DNA of 64,000 nt from Oceanobacillus manasiensis (GCF_000724085.1 NZ_CCDL010000004.1:124001-188000); one strand, 5' to 3'. Counted from the first letter of the stretch, positions 36,992-46,096 are shown. The notes: generated by a model not told the origin, from the sequence alone. A program made the numbers and translations.

Positions 36992-37210
36992 TCAACCACT
37001 TTTTTGATGTTTTTCATTTTTTTCTTGTTTTTCTTTAAAATCCCAAAATGAAATTGGCTCCATTTTATCAGCAACATTTATAACTCTGAGGAATATATCT
37101 TGCCTCAGATCATCTCTGTTTTGATATTCTGTTTGTCGTAAACCATGTTCAATTCGGCCTCTCATAGACTCTAGTACTTCCATAGTGATTTTTGATTTAT
37201 CTACATTCAA
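36992..37210 (-). CDS. RsoA-like sigma-factor partner (region 2-like), 72 aa
   Basis: Small charged protein with VLESMRGRIEHGLRQTEYQN followed by RDDLRQDIFLRVINVADKM, the DLxQEhxLRh pattern of sigma region 2. Size, position directly after a SigO-like gene and translational overlap (TTGA at 37207-37210) match RsoA (YvrHa) of B. subtilis, which combines with SigO to make a working sigma factor. The C-terminus is Lys-rich (KEKQEKNEKHQK). Identity is based on architecture and pattern, not on an alignment search. Confidence 0.6.
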   Translation of the reverse strand: MNVDKSKITMEVLESMRGRIEHGLRQTEYQNRDDLRQDIFLRVINVADKMEPISFWDFKEKQEKNEKHQKSG

Positions 37211-37779
37211 TCAAATTCCCATCCTTCCCTTAACTCGGTTAAAGATTTTTTCTTCAATTTAGAAACGTTTTGAGGAGAACAATTTAACCGACTAGCTATC
37301 TCGATATTGGTTAAATCATGAAAAACAAATAGATGTAAAATTCTTTTTTTCTTATTACTAAAAGATTGGTAGATATTTTTTAGGTGTTCAGATGGAAGAA
37401 AATCTTCAATATTATATGAAGTCAAATCTTCCATAGATAAATGAGGACTTGGAATTGAATCTTTTACTGACAGATTATTCTCATCTGTAAAAGGTTTATC
37501 CAATGTTAGCTCGTGGTGTTTTTTTCTTTTTTGTTGATCATACGTTTTCACATAATGTCTCGATAGTTTATCCGTATAATCTATTAACCTGACTTTCATG
37601 TAAAATTCTTCAAAGTTATAATCTAGTATTTTGGAGGAAGCTGCGTCTTGTTCTTCTATTGCTTTTTTGACTAATGCTTTATTTTGATCCTGTTCTAAAA
37701 ATGATTTTATAATGGGATTTCTGAAGAATTGTTTGTTGTTTTCAAGGTAACTTGTAAATGTTCTTTCTGACTCCCACAT
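37207..37779 (-). CDS. SigO (YvrI)-like sigma factor subunit
   Basis: 190 aa from MWESERTFTSYLENN after AAAGGGG; 23 upstream codons are rejected. The C-terminal ~50 residues are a sigma region 4 HTH (FSNKKKRILHLFVFHDLTNIEIASRLNCSPQNVSKLKKKSLTEL). The N-terminal part lacks a normal region 2, as in SigO of B. subtilis (175 aa), which needs RsoA to supply it. Divergent from the YvrJ-like gene across a LexA-like site. Predicted to direct transcription of this module. Confidence 0.7.
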   Translation of the reverse strand: MWESERTFTSYLENNKQFFRNPIIKSFLEQDQNKALVKKAIEEQDAASSKILDYNFEEFYMKVRLIDYTDKLSRHYVKTYDQQKRKKHHELTLDKPFTDENNLSVKDSIPSPHLSMEDLTSYNIEDFLPSEHLKNIYQSFSNKKKRILHLFVFHDLTNIEIASRLNCSPQNVSKLKKKSLTELREGWEFD

Positions 37780-37848
37780 TAAATAACCCCTTTCTATTTT
37801 TTCACCCCATATTATTAAAAGAAATATACTAAAGGAAAAATAAACCAC

Positions 37849-37862
37849 AGAACGTATGTTCT
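37849..37862. promoter_or_regulatory. LexA (SOS-box)-like operator in the divergent promoter region
   Basis: AGAACGTATGTTCT has the core GAAC-RNRY-GTTC of the Gram-positive SOS box (CGAACRNRYGTTYG), with A/T instead of C/G at the outer positions. It lies about 70 nt upstream of the SigO-like ATG and 87 nt upstream of the YvrJ-like ATG, so it could control both arms. Confidence 0.6.
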
Positions 37863-37949
37863 TAAATCAAATTTTACTATGAATTTAATTGTAAAAAAAG
37901 TTGTTTTTATGATTTTACTTTTTCTTTATATAAAAAGGAGGTTGGTTAT

Positions 37950-38108
37950 ATGGAAGAACTGCCTCGATGGGCAGAACTCTTATTTAACTATGGATTCCCG
38001 GTCACAATTGGAATTTATTTGCTGTTTCGTTTTGAAAGACGCATTGATAGTTTAACCATGGCCATTATGAACTTAGCGGTTAGCAATCAAAATCAAAAAA
38101 GGAGATAA
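37950..38108 (+). CDS. YvrJ-family small membrane protein
   Basis: 52 aa. One helix (~12-27, FNYGFPVTIGIYLLFR) followed by a charged FERRIDSLTMAIMNLA amphipathic tail, the YvrJ-family pattern. AAAAAGGAGG precedes the ATG. Two nt separate its stop from the amidase start, so the pair is translationally coupled. YvrJ neighbours sigO-rsoA in B. subtilis; beside an amidase it could act like a holin, which is inference. Confidence 0.7.
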   Translation: MEELPRWAELLFNYGFPVTIGIYLLFRFERRIDSLTMAIMNLAVSNQNQKRR

Positions 38109-38110
38109 AA

Positions 38111-38787
38111 ATTAGAATAATTGAGGACTTTATCCCAGAATCAAACAGTAACCGTCCAGGAGCTTCGTTGACTCCAACTTCTATTACTGTTCATGAGACT
38201 GACAATACGGATGTTGGGGCGAATGCTGAAATGCATTCCATTTACGTAAAAGGATCCGATGCACAAGAAAGAGAGCTTTCTTGGCACTTTACTGTGGATG
38301 ATACTGAAGCCTATCAACATCTACCGATCGATGAAGTTGGTCGGCATTCAGGAAGAGAAGGGAACCATTCTTCTTTAAGTATAGAGTTATGTGTTAATTC
38401 CTATGGAGACTTTAATGCGACAAGAGCCAATGCCATAGAACTAATATTCATGTTAATGGAAGAATTAAATTTTACTACAGAAAATGTCACAACGCACAAC
38501 TATTGGACAAACAAAAACTGCCCATGCAATTTACTATCTAATTGGAATGAATTCATTGATGAACTTGGTGGTTCTCCAGAAGTAAAAGGTAGATTACTAG
38601 AGGTAATAGCATTTGAATTATGGGTATACGATCAACCGGATTGGGAAGCTAGATATATAACGGTTAAGCAAGGGGAAGTGTTCACTATTAACTCTGCTTT
38701 AACAGTGATGGTTCCCAAATGTATCAATTAAAAAGTGGTCTGTATATCACTAGTAATACAGAATATGTTCGATTGCTTAATTCATAA
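38111..38787 (+). pseudogene. N-acetylmuramoyl-L-alanine amidase (Amidase_2), ATT start, C-terminal frameshift
   Basis: GGAG at 38101-38104 is six nt before ATT (38111), giving (start)RIIEDFIPESNSNRPGA, the usual amidase N-terminus; the first canonical codon (TTG 38168) would trim it. Zinc ligands: TVHETDN, VTTHNYWTNKNCPC. The catalytic domain (~1-150) is complete. A ~60-aa C-terminal domain homologous to that of the amidase at 3193-3957 shifts to the -1 frame after GEVFTIN and continues SDGSQMYQLKSGLYITSN to TAA at 38785-38787. The catalytic part may still work; the wall-binding tail is lost unless frameshifting occurs. Confidence 0.7.
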
Positions 38788-38801
38788 AAGGAGTTGATAA
38801 T

Positions 38802-39050
38802 TTGAAACTAATAGTCTATACACAACAGAATTGTCCACCCTGCAAGAGCTTTAAAAAGTGGTTAGACGAAAACAATATAATTTATGAGAATCGTAATATC
38901 TCTACTAGCCATTACAGAAAAGAGTTTATTGACAGAGGATTGCGTATGACTCCAACAACTATAATAGAATTGGAAAATGGGTCAGAATTAACACTAAAGG
39001 GGATTCGCAAAAGCAGTAAAGAAAAAATATTAGAAATAAGTAAGTCATAG
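38802..39050 (+). CDS. Glutaredoxin/NrdH-like thiol-disulfide protein
   Basis: 82 aa, one thioredoxin-fold domain with redox motif NCPPCKSF at ~10-17, cis-Pro MTPTTII and no signal. TTG start after AGGAG, 14 nt behind the amidase. In this module it could serve disulfide handling of the cysteine-rich tail protein, but that is speculation; glutaredoxins of this type usually reduce ribonucleotide reductase or small targets. Confidence 0.75.
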   Translation: MKLIVYTQQNCPPCKSFKKWLDENNIIYENRNISTSHYRKEFIDRGLRMTPTTIIELENGSELTLKGIRKSSKEKILEISKS

Positions 39051-39075
39051 AAGAGACAGTGATATTCTGTCTCTT
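39051..39075 (+). terminator. Intrinsic terminator of the YvrJ-amidase-glutaredoxin operon
   Basis: AAGAGACAG ... CTGTCTCTT followed by TTATT, a perfect 9-bp stem directly after the glutaredoxin stop. Confidence 0.85.
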
Positions 39076-39350
39076 TTATTATCTATTATGGAAATGGAGT
39101 CATCTTATAAAGGTATTATCAAAAAAGTTCTTATGCACATTGTAACGTCAAGTAGTTTTGAACACTTTCTGTTTAAAACAGAGTTTCACGGTATTTAATT
39201 CTATGACTAGTACCTTCAAAATGCAGCACTTAAGAACGGTGGAGAAGGCGATCTAAAATCGCCGTAGCGATTCTTTGGTCGCCAAGTAACGCTCCACAAT
39301 TTTCTGGTCCTTTATTAGACTTCAGAATGATAGAACTTCGTTCATGGGGA

Positions 39351-39443
39351 AAGACCCCGAATCGCAAATTTTCAGTTTTACGATATCAGAGTCAGAAAAG
39401 CAAATGTTTATTATCATTGTCAGATGTTTATTTTAGTAAGACA
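39351..39443. repeat. Copy A of a transposon-end-like repeat
   Basis: Shares about 95 bp with 39671-39765: AGACCCCGAA.TCGCAAAT, CAGGGTC-like complement, then AAATGTTTATT and CAGATGTTTATTTTAGTAAGACA. Read inward from its right edge it begins TGTCTTACTAAAATAAACAT, with three iterated ATAAACAT-type motifs, the layout of multi-site ends in Tn7/Tn552-like elements. Confidence 0.6.
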
Positions 39444-39448
39444 CTTTT

Positions 39449-39470
39449 TGTGAAATTAAAATAAACATCA
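39449..39470. repeat. Inverted left end matching the repeat copies
   Basis: TGTGAAATTAAAATAAACATCA on the plus strand resembles the inverted outer ends TGTCT.ACTAAAATAAACA of copies A and B. With copy B it would bound a 317-bp element (39449-39765); CTTTT separates it from copy A. Confidence 0.45.
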
Positions 39471-39670
39471 ATTTTTTTACTCACCTCCAACCCGCATTCC
39501 ACCGTTCCAGTTAAAATAAAGTTGTGCTACGGAACCCCCATTTTGGACGTTTTTGGCCTCTTTTTCACCTGTTTTTTCACCATTTTTTCCGTATTTGGAA
39601 TAAAGTCTTGCGAGAATGGAAGAAAGAATAAAATCGAGAAAGGATAGGCAGGGCAAGGGATTAGACATGA

Positions 39671-39765
39671 AAAGACCCCGAAATCGCAAATGTTTATTTT
39701 TACGAAATCAGGGTCGAAATAGCAAATGTTTATTTTGAATGTCAGGTGTTTATTTTAGTTAGACA
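39671..39765. repeat. Copy B of the transposon-end-like repeat, overlapping the rlmCD stop
   Basis: Same organisation as copy A and the same orientation. Read from its right edge it begins TGTCTAACTAAAATAAACAC. The TAA stop codon of rlmCD (39759-39761) and its preceding GTC are part of this end, so the element sits exactly at the 3' end of the gene. Confidence 0.6.
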
Positions 39766-41141
39766 ACTTTCTTCTCTAGAACAGTAACACACTCCACATG
39801 ATTAGTTTGCGGGAACATATCAACAGGTTGAACTTCTTTTGTTTCATAACCGCCATCTTCCAAGATTCTCAAGTCCCTCGCTAACGTAGATGGATTACAA
39901 GAAACATATACAATCCGTTTTGGTTCCATTCCAATCATGGCCTGCAGGAAGTCTACTTCACAGCCTTTGCGCGGTGGGTCGACGACGATAACGTCTGGAC
40001 GTAGTCCTTGTGCTTTCCACCAAGGCATGACCTTTTCTGCTTCTCCTACAACGAATTCTGCATTTGTAATGCCATTTAGCTCCGCGTTCATTTTGGCATC
40101 ACTGATCGCTTCTGGCACTACTTCAACACCGTACACTTTCTTGGCTTGCTGTGCGAGGAATAAGGAGATCGTTCCAATTCCACAATAGGCATCCACCACT
40201 GTGTCGTCTGCGCCAATCTGTGCATATTCTAACGCTTTGTCATAAAGCACCTTTGTCTGTGGAGGATTTACTTGATAAAAGGATTTAGCTGAAATAGCAA
40301 ATTTGATGTCGCCGATCGTATCGTAAATATATTCCTCTCCCCAAATAACCTTTGTCTTTCTTCCAAGGATCACATTGGTACGTTTATTGTTCACGTTATG
40401 AACGATGGATTTAACATGGGGGAACGTTTCCGTTAACTCACGAATTAATTCCTCTTGGTGTGGAAGTTTGTCGGTTCGAGTGATGAGCACGATCATCGTT
40501 TCATTAGTTTCTCTTCCAGTTCGAACCATAATATGGCGCAGGACACCACGGTCAGCCTTTTCATCATATGCTTTAATGCCTAGACGATTTGCTATTCTTC
40601 GTACTGCATGTACAGAACGGTCATTTAGCTCGTCCTGAATAACACAGGTTTCCATCTCTGAAATAATGTCATGGCTACGCTTGCGATAAAATCCAGTAAT
40701 TAATTCGCCATCATGCTCGCCAACTGGCATTTGCACCTTGTTACGATAGCGCCAAGGGTCTTCCATTCCTAGTGTAGGATGAACTGGCACATGGTCAAGA
40801 TGAGCTATTTTACGCATAACACTTTTCACCTGGTTTTGCTTCATTTGTAGCTGCAGGTCATAGCTCATATGTTGGAGCTGACAGCCTCCGCATTGATAAT
40901 ACACATTACAAGGTGGCTCTACTCGCTGATCGCTGGGATTTTTGACATCTAATAGTTTACCGAAGCCGAAGTTCTTGTTTACCTTTATTACTTTCACTGT
41001 TGCTTCTTCTCCAGGAAGGCCATGGGGAACAAACAAGGGATAGCCGTCCACCTTGCCTACTCCATTGCCTTCATGGGTAAGATCTTCGAAAGTTAAGGTT
41101 ATTGTTTCATTTTTCTTTACAGGTACTGCCTGTTTTGCCAT
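39759..41141 (-). CDS. rlmCD: 23S rRNA (uracil-C5-)-methyltransferase
   Basis: 460 aa, the length of B. subtilis RlmCD (YefA). N-terminal TRAM domain (~10-65: [20 protein letters not shown]), iron-sulfur cysteines in [14 protein letters not shown] plus METCVIQ, SAM motif [24 protein letters not shown] and catalytic cysteine in [13 protein letters not shown]. Methylates two uridines of 23S rRNA. Its last codons and stop come from the repeat end at 39671-39765. Confidence 0.92.
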   Translation of the reverse strand: MAKQAVPVKKNETITLTFEDLTHEGNGVGKVDGYPLFVPHGLPGEEATVKVIKVNKNFGFGKLLDVKNPSDQRVEPPCNVYYQCGGCQLQHMSYDLQLQMKQNQVKSVMRKIAHLDHVPVHPTLGMEDPWRYRNKVQMPVGEHDGELITGFYRKRSHDIISEMETCVIQDELNDRSVHAVRRIANRLGIKAYDEKADRGVLRHIMVRTGRETNETMIVLITRTDKLPHQEELIRELTETFPHVKSIVHNVNNKRTNVILGRKTKVIWGEEYIYDTIGDIKFAISAKSFYQVNPPQTKVLYDKALEYAQIGADDTVVDAYCGIGTISLFLAQQAKKVYGVEVVPEAISDAKMNAELNGITNAEFVVGEAEKVMPWWKAQGLRPDVIVVDPPRKGCEVDFLQAMIGMEPKRIVYVSCNPSTLARDLRILEDGGYETKEVQPVDMFPQTNHVECVTVLEKKVV

Positions 41142-41212
41142 TTCTATCTTCCTTTACGTTCATAGTATGTGGATCTATCTTATCATATCTTCTACTGGAA
41201 TCACATTTTCAA

Positions 41213-41500
41213 TCCAAAAGCGCAAGCGACCGTTTTAATGAAGGCCGACTAAGTTCGCCCCGTCCTGGGGCAACGTCGGCATGACCCGGATCCTCCGGGC
41301 CCACGTACGGACTGGACTGAGCCGTAGGAGATAAAGGAAACATGCCCCTGCATAAGGGGTATGTCGACGTTGGCCGGCAAGGCCGGTTTTAGTCGACCTT
41401 CTTTTACCTTGGGAGGTGATGTAGACTTATCGTACGGAGGTGAGGGAAGTCGCGCTAGTCTCTGGGCGCTGGAAGCTAGACGTGGCTGTTTGTGTTAGAA
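41213..41500. repeat. GC-rich intergenic repeat element with several hairpins
   Basis: Begins AAAAGCGCAAGCGACCGTTT and includes hairpins such as CCCCTGCATAAGGGG, CCGACTAAGTT ... AACGTCGG and GTCGAC ... GGCCGGCAAGGCCGG ... GTCGAC. It is far more GC-rich than its surroundings. Shortened relatives of its start lie at 46010-46035 and 51391-51420, as expected for a dispersed genomic repeat. Confidence 0.6.
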
Positions 41501-41533
41501 AAATTATAGGACGCTTATCTTTTTTAACTTTTA

Positions 41534-41565
41534 AAAAGAAGACTACTTATAGCGTAATCTTCTTT
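41534..41565 (-). terminator. Intrinsic terminator after dgkB
   Basis: AAAGAAGACTAC ... GTAATCTTCTTT stem; on the minus strand followed by TTAAA. Confidence 0.65.
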
Positions 41566-41572
41566 CTAATAA

Positions 41573-42472
41573 TCACTCAGTTGTAAAATCATCTGGCACA
41601 TAGAATTCAATATGCTGCTGCAAGTTGATGAACTCTCCTGGAAGTAATCCCCCAAACTCTCCATCAATGTTAAGCTGCATTTTTTCTTCTGGGCTTACTT
41701 TAATATGCTTTGCTTTTGTATAAATGACATGCTTATCTTCCAAATGGGCCCCACGAAGTGCAAGTGTTGCGATCCGGATAAATTCTGCTAGGTTTGCTTT
41801 TTTTAATATAAGAAGGTCAAAATAACCATCATCCATGCTAGCTACAGGTGCTAGCTTTTCAAATCCACCGATAGAGTTTGTGTTGGCAACGAGGAATAGC
41901 ATAATATCCTCATCAAATATATTTCCATCATACTCAATTTTAACTCTCGTTGGTTTAAGGGATGGCAGCATTTCTATCCCTTTCATATAATATGCAAGCT
42001 GGCCAAGCATGGTTTTCAGTTTACTCGGTACTTCATAGGTTAATTCTGTTAGCTTCCCGCCACCGGCAATGTTCATAAAGAAGTAATCATTTACTTTCCC
42101 AATATCCAAAAACTTGGTTCTGCCGTTTACGATAATATCAGCTGCTTTTTTAATATCACGAGGGATATTTAGTGCTCTAGCAAAGTCATTAGTTGTTCCG
42201 ACTGGTATGATTCCCAACTTTGGCCGGTGATCTTGTTCTGCTATGCCATTAATCACTTCGTTAATGGTTCCATCTCCACCTGCGGCTACAACTAGTTCAT
42301 ATCCTCTCTCTACAGCTGCTTTTGCTGCCTCAATTGCATCACCTTCACAGGTGGTTGCATGTGCAGAAGTTTCATAACCGGCAGTCTCCAGCTTTTCTAG
42401 GACGTAAGGCAATTCCTTTTTGAATGCCTCTCTTCCGGAAGTTGGATTGTAAATGATTCTTGCTTTCTTCAT
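41573..42472 (-). CDS. dgkB: Diacylglycerol kinase
   Basis: 299 aa from MKKARIIYNPTSG after GGGGGAAAACAA; five upstream codons overlap that site. Soluble DagK with the GGDGTINEV ATP-site loop, IPVGTTNDFARAL, MNIAGGG and C-terminal QLNIDGEFGG. It phosphorylates diacylglycerol released by lipoteichoic acid synthesis. Position between gatB and rlmCD is as in Bacillus (yerQ). Confidence 0.92.
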   Translation of the reverse strand: MKKARIIYNPTSGREAFKKELPYVLEKLETAGYETSAHATTCEGDAIEAAKAAVERGYELVVAAGGDGTINEVINGIAEQDHRPKLGIIPVGTTNDFARALNIPRDIKKAADIIVNGRTKFLDIGKVNDYFFMNIAGGGKLTELTYEVPSKLKTMLGQLAYYMKGIEMLPSLKPTRVKIEYDGNIFDEDIMLFLVANTNSIGGFEKLAPVASMDDGYFDLLILKKANLAEFIRIATLALRGAHLEDKHVIYTKAKHIKVSPEEKMQLNIDGEFGGLLPGEFINLQQHIEFYVPDDFTTE

Positions 42473-42603
42473 TTGTTTTCCCCCCATTGCTACATGTGTG
42501 CAGGGCCATTGCTATATATAATGGTCACTATTTTTTATTTTCTAGTCCAACCAATATCATAGACCTTTTCTCACGATTTGAAAAGGGGTCTTGATAAAAA
42601 TTC

Positions 42604-42643
42604 GGACTACCATCAAGAAAAGGAAATCGCTTGATGGCAGTCC
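42604..42643 (-). terminator. Intrinsic terminator of gatCAB
   Basis: GGACTACCATCAAG ... CTTGATGGCAGTCC, 14-bp stem with one mismatch; on the minus strand followed by GAATTTTT. Confidence 0.85.
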
Positions 42644-42658
42644 AGTAGTAGTTAGGAT

Positions 42659-44089
42659 CTATTTTTTGTCTAGTTCTTCTTGCAAAATTTTATTTACCAT
42701 TGGTGGGTTTGCCTGCCCTTTTGTAGCTTTCATCACTTGACCAACTAAGAACTTCACAGCTTTGTCTTTACCATTTTTATAATCAATAATGGATTGTTCG
42801 TTATCTGCAAGAACGTTAGAGATGATCTCACGTAACTGTCCCTCGTCAGAGATTTGCACAAGTCCTTTATCTTTTACAACTTGTTCTGGGTCGCCACCAT
42901 TTTCAACTAACTCAGCGAATACTTTCTTCGCAATTTTAGATGAAATAGTGCCATCTTCAATTAAGTTAATCATTTTAGCTAAAGACGTCGGTGTAATGGC
43001 CAATTCGTCTAATTCCTTATAATGCTTGTTCATATAAGCAGATACTTCTCCCATCAACCAGTTGGATACTTGCTTCATATCTGCTCCATTATTAACAGCT
43101 TTCTCAAAGAAATCAGCCATTTGCTTGGAACTTGTTAAGACAGCTGCATCATATTCTGACAGCCCTAGCTGCTCGATATAACGCGCTTTTCTCGCATCCG
43201 GAAGCTCAGGGATCTCACTACGAATGCGTTCCTTCCAGGCTTCATCGATGTAAAGTGGCACTAAGTCTGGTTCTGGGAAGTAACGATAGTCATCAGAACC
43301 TTCTTTTACACGCATAAGAATAGTTTCTTTTGTTTTTTCGTCATAACGACGAGTTTCCTGCAAAATTTCTCCACCTGTAAGTAGTTCCTTCTCTTGGCGT
43401 TTTTCTTCAAACTCCAGCCCTTTTTGTACATAGCTGAAGGAGTTTAAGTTTTTCAATTCAGCTTTTGTACCGAATTGTTCCTGCCCGATTGGACGCAATG
43501 AAATATTGGCATCACAACGCAGTGAGCCTTCCTCCATCTTCACATCAGATACACCAGTGTACTGGATAATGCTTTTTAGCTTTTCAAGATAGGCATATGC
43601 CTCTTCAGGTGAACGCATGTCAGGTTCTGATACGATCTCTACAAGCGGTGTTCCTTGACGGTTAAAGTCCACATAGGAGTAGCCATCGTCTCCGTGCGTT
43701 AGTTTTCCTGCATCTTCTTCTATATGCAGACGGGTAATCCCGATACGTTTTTTCTTGCCGTTTACTTCAATTTCGATCCAGCCATTTTCACCAATTGGCT
43801 TATCAAATTGAGAGATCTGATATGCCTTTGGATTATCCGGATAGAAATAGTTTTTTCGATCAAATTTCGTATCTGTAGCAATCTCACAATTTAATGCCAT
43901 CGCAGCCTTCATTGCAAAGTTTACAGCCTGTTCATTGAGTACAGGTAGCACCCCTGGATAACCTAGATCAGTTGGGTTTACGTTCGTATTTGGATTTGTT
44001 CCAAATTCATTTGTACTTGGGCTGAAAATTTTTGAATCTGTTTTTAATTCAACGTGTACCTCTAAGCCAATGATTGTTTCAAAGTTCAT
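42659..44089 (-). CDS. gatB: Asp-tRNA(Asn)/Glu-tRNA(Gln) amidotransferase subunit B
   Basis: 476 aa, normal length. N-terminal [20 protein letters not shown], zinc-region and tRNA-binding kinase-like cradle, and C-terminal YqeY-like domain ([19 protein letters not shown]). It activates the mischarged glutamyl or aspartyl group and presents it to GatA. Overlaps gatA by 1 nt (TAATG). Confidence 0.97.
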   Translation of the reverse strand: MNFETIIGLEVHVELKTDSKIFSPSTNEFGTNPNTNVNPTDLGYPGVLPVLNEQAVNFAMKAAMALNCEIATDTKFDRKNYFYPDNPKAYQISQFDKPIGENGWIEIEVNGKKKRIGITRLHIEEDAGKLTHGDDGYSYVDFNRQGTPLVEIVSEPDMRSPEEAYAYLEKLKSIIQYTGVSDVKMEEGSLRCDANISLRPIGQEQFGTKAELKNLNSFSYVQKGLEFEEKRQEKELLTGGEILQETRRYDEKTKETILMRVKEGSDDYRYFPEPDLVPLYIDEAWKERIRSEIPELPDARKARYIEQLGLSEYDAAVLTSSKQMADFFEKAVNNGADMKQVSNWLMGEVSAYMNKHYKELDELAITPTSLAKMINLIEDGTISSKIAKKVFAELVENGGDPEQVVKDKGLVQISDEGQLREIISNVLADNEQSIIDYKNGKDKAVKFLVGQVMKATKGQANPPMVNKILQEELDKK

Positions 44090-45555
44090 TATTTGGCACC
44101 TCCCAGTTGAGGTCGTTTCGTATGATGATCTGTTACTTTTTCAAATGCATGGGCAGCACGGAAAACGGTACTTTCATCAAAATGCTTCCCGATGATTTGT
44201 AGGCCAATTGGTAATCCCTTTTCAGAGAAACCACATGGCACGGAGATACCCGGTACACCAGCAAGGTTTACTGGGATGGTTAAAATATCATTCGCATACA
44301 TTGTTAAAGGATCGTCCACTTTTTCGCCGACTTTAAATGCCGGTGTCGGTGCAGTCGGGCCAATTACAACGTCATAATCTTCAAAGATTTTATCAAAGTC
44401 ATTTTTAATTAATGTACGCACTTTTTGCGCTTTTTTATAATAAGCATCATAGTAACCGGAGCTAAGTGCAAACGTACCAAGCATAATCCGGCGTTTTACT
44501 TCATCACCAAATCCTTCACTACGGGATTTTTTGAACATATCGATCATATTGTCTGCATTCTCAGAACGTACACCATAACGAACTCCGTCAAAGCGAGCAA
44601 GGTTAGCAGAAGCCTCAGAGGAAGAAATCAGATAATAGGTAGCTACAGCATACTTCGAATGTGGCAAGGAAACCTTTTCCCATGTAGCGCCTAAGTCTTC
44701 ATATACTTTAAGTGCTTCCATAACAGACTCACGTACTTCAGGGGTTACCCCTTCACTTAGATATTCTTCTGGAACTGCAATTTTCAAGCCTTTTACATCA
44801 TTCGTAAGTGACTCTGTATATGCTGGTACTTCAACGTTCGCACTAGTAGAATCCATTGGATCATGGCCAGCAATGACTTCCAGCACACGTGCACTGTCTT
44901 CTACTGATCGAGTGATTGGTCCAATTTGGTCGAGAGAAGAAGCAAAGGCAACCAATCCAAAACGAGATACACGACCATAAGTTGGTTTTAATCCAACCAC
45001 ACCACAGAAAGCTGCAGGCTGTCGAATAGAGCCACCAGTATCAGAACCAAGTGAAAATAATACTTCCCCTGCTGCTACCGCTGCAGCTGAACCACCGCTA
45101 GAACCACCTGGTACATAATCCGTGTTCCAAGGATTTCGTGTAGGATCATAGCTGGAATTCTCATTGGATGAGCCCATCGCAAATTCATCCATATTTAGTT
45201 TTCCAATTGTAATGGTATTTTCTTTATTTAGCTTTTCAACAACAGTTGCGTTGTATAAAGGGTCGTCAAAATTGTCGAGGAATTGACTTGCACAAGTAGT
45301 GCGTAATGCTTTTGTAACGATATTATCCTTAATTCCGCTTGGCATACCGAATAGAGCTGCAGATTTATCCTCTGCGGCATCTAGTTCTTTCGCCTGCTTG
45401 CGGGCTGCTTCTTCATTTAATGTTAAAAAAGCATGTACTTCGCTATCTACCTCATTAATTCTTTTATACGAAGTATCAACAAGCTCTTCAATGGTTATTT
45501 CCTTATTATGTAGCTTTTCTTCTAACTCTTTTATTGTGTAATCAAATAATGACAT
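44089..45555 (-). CDS. gatA: Asp/Glu-tRNA amidotransferase subunit A (amidase)
   Basis: 488 aa amidase-signature protein. The Ser-cisSer-Lys triad lies in PSGIKDNIV (Lys) and [14 protein letters not shown] through [16 protein letters not shown]. Provides ammonia from glutamine for GatB. Twelve nt follow gatC's stop. Confidence 0.97.
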   Translation of the reverse strand: MSLFDYTIKELEEKLHNKEITIEELVDTSYKRINEVDSEVHAFLTLNEEAARKQAKELDAAEDKSAALFGMPSGIKDNIVTKALRTTCASQFLDNFDDPLYNATVVEKLNKENTITIGKLNMDEFAMGSSNENSSYDPTRNPWNTDYVPGGSSGGSAAAVAAGEVLFSLGSDTGGSIRQPAAFCGVVGLKPTYGRVSRFGLVAFASSLDQIGPITRSVEDSARVLEVIAGHDPMDSTSANVEVPAYTESLTNDVKGLKIAVPEEYLSEGVTPEVRESVMEALKVYEDLGATWEKVSLPHSKYAVATYYLISSSEASANLARFDGVRYGVRSENADNMIDMFKKSRSEGFGDEVKRRIMLGTFALSSGYYDAYYKKAQKVRTLIKNDFDKIFEDYDVVIGPTAPTPAFKVGEKVDDPLTMYANDILTIPVNLAGVPGISVPCGFSEKGLPIGLQIIGKHFDESTVFRAAHAFEKVTDHHTKRPQLGGAK

Positions 45556-45567
45556 GTATTTCCCTCC

Positions 45568-45858
45568 CTACTCCAAGATTGATGGTACACGGTAATGGCC
45601 ATCTTTTTTATCAGGAGCGTTCTTCAATGCTTCTTCCTGTGTGATCCATTCCTTTGGCTCGTCCTTACGCAACACGTTTTTCAAGTCTAGTACGTGAGTC
45701 GTTGGTTCTACCCCGTCTGTATCCAGTTCATTTAGCTGTTCAGCATACGTGATAATAGAGCTTAACTGTTCGGTAAACTTGTCCACTTCTTCGTCTGTTA
45801 CGGCAAGCCTTGCCAAATGCGCAACATGTTTTACTTGTTCCTTAGTGATATCTGCCAT
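45568..45858 (-). CDS. gatC: Asp/Glu-tRNA amidotransferase subunit C
   Basis: 96 aa, full length. [17 protein letters not shown], then [20 protein letters not shown] and C-terminal YRVPSILE, which stabilise GatA. First gene of gatCAB; no clear promoter regulator seen upstream. Confidence 0.96.
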   Translation of the reverse strand: MADITKEQVKHVAHLARLAVTDEEVDKFTEQLSSIITYAEQLNELDTDGVEPTTHVLDLKNVLRKDEPKEWITQEEALKNAPDKKDGHYRVPSILE

Positions 45859-46009
45859 GAACTAGCCCTCCCTCTTTCTATTTATTATGTTTTTCATTAT
45901 TTACATCTTCGTGTAAAACCTGTAAGTACATACCTGTCTTAATTCTAAGTATAACACTATTGATAATAGCAGAACCAGCCACCCATAATCAAATATGTTA
46001 CAAAAGCGC

Positions 46010-46035
46010 AGAGCACCGTTAAAATCTTAGCTATT
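46010..46035. repeat. Remnant of the GC-rich intergenic repeat
   Basis: AAAAGCGCAGAGCACCGTTAAA resembles the first bases of the element at 41213. Confidence 0.4.
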
Positions 46036-46056
46036 GTAGTAGATCACCTAATTTAT

Positions 46057-46096
46057 AAAGGGCCGCCTCTTTATTATAGAAAAGAGACGACCCTTT
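46057..46096 (-). terminator. Intrinsic terminator after the proline symporter gene
   Basis: AAAGGGCCGCCTCTTT ... AAAGAGACGACCCTTT, 16-bp stem with two mismatches. Confidence 0.75.

Noticed and set aside
38685-38705. Programmed -1 frameshift site in the amidase
   Set aside because: No proper X-XXY-YYZ slippery heptamer in the zero frame and no clear stimulatory hairpin; simple deletion is more likely.
39333-39343. GAACTTCGTTC as a second SOS box
   Set aside because: Only three bases separate the half-sites instead of four, so it does not fit the LexA consensus.
39477-39689. Minus-strand 70-aa open frame between the repeat ends
   Set aside because: Starts within the repeat copy and has no recognisable domain; more likely filler of the small element, though a cargo peptide cannot be excluded.
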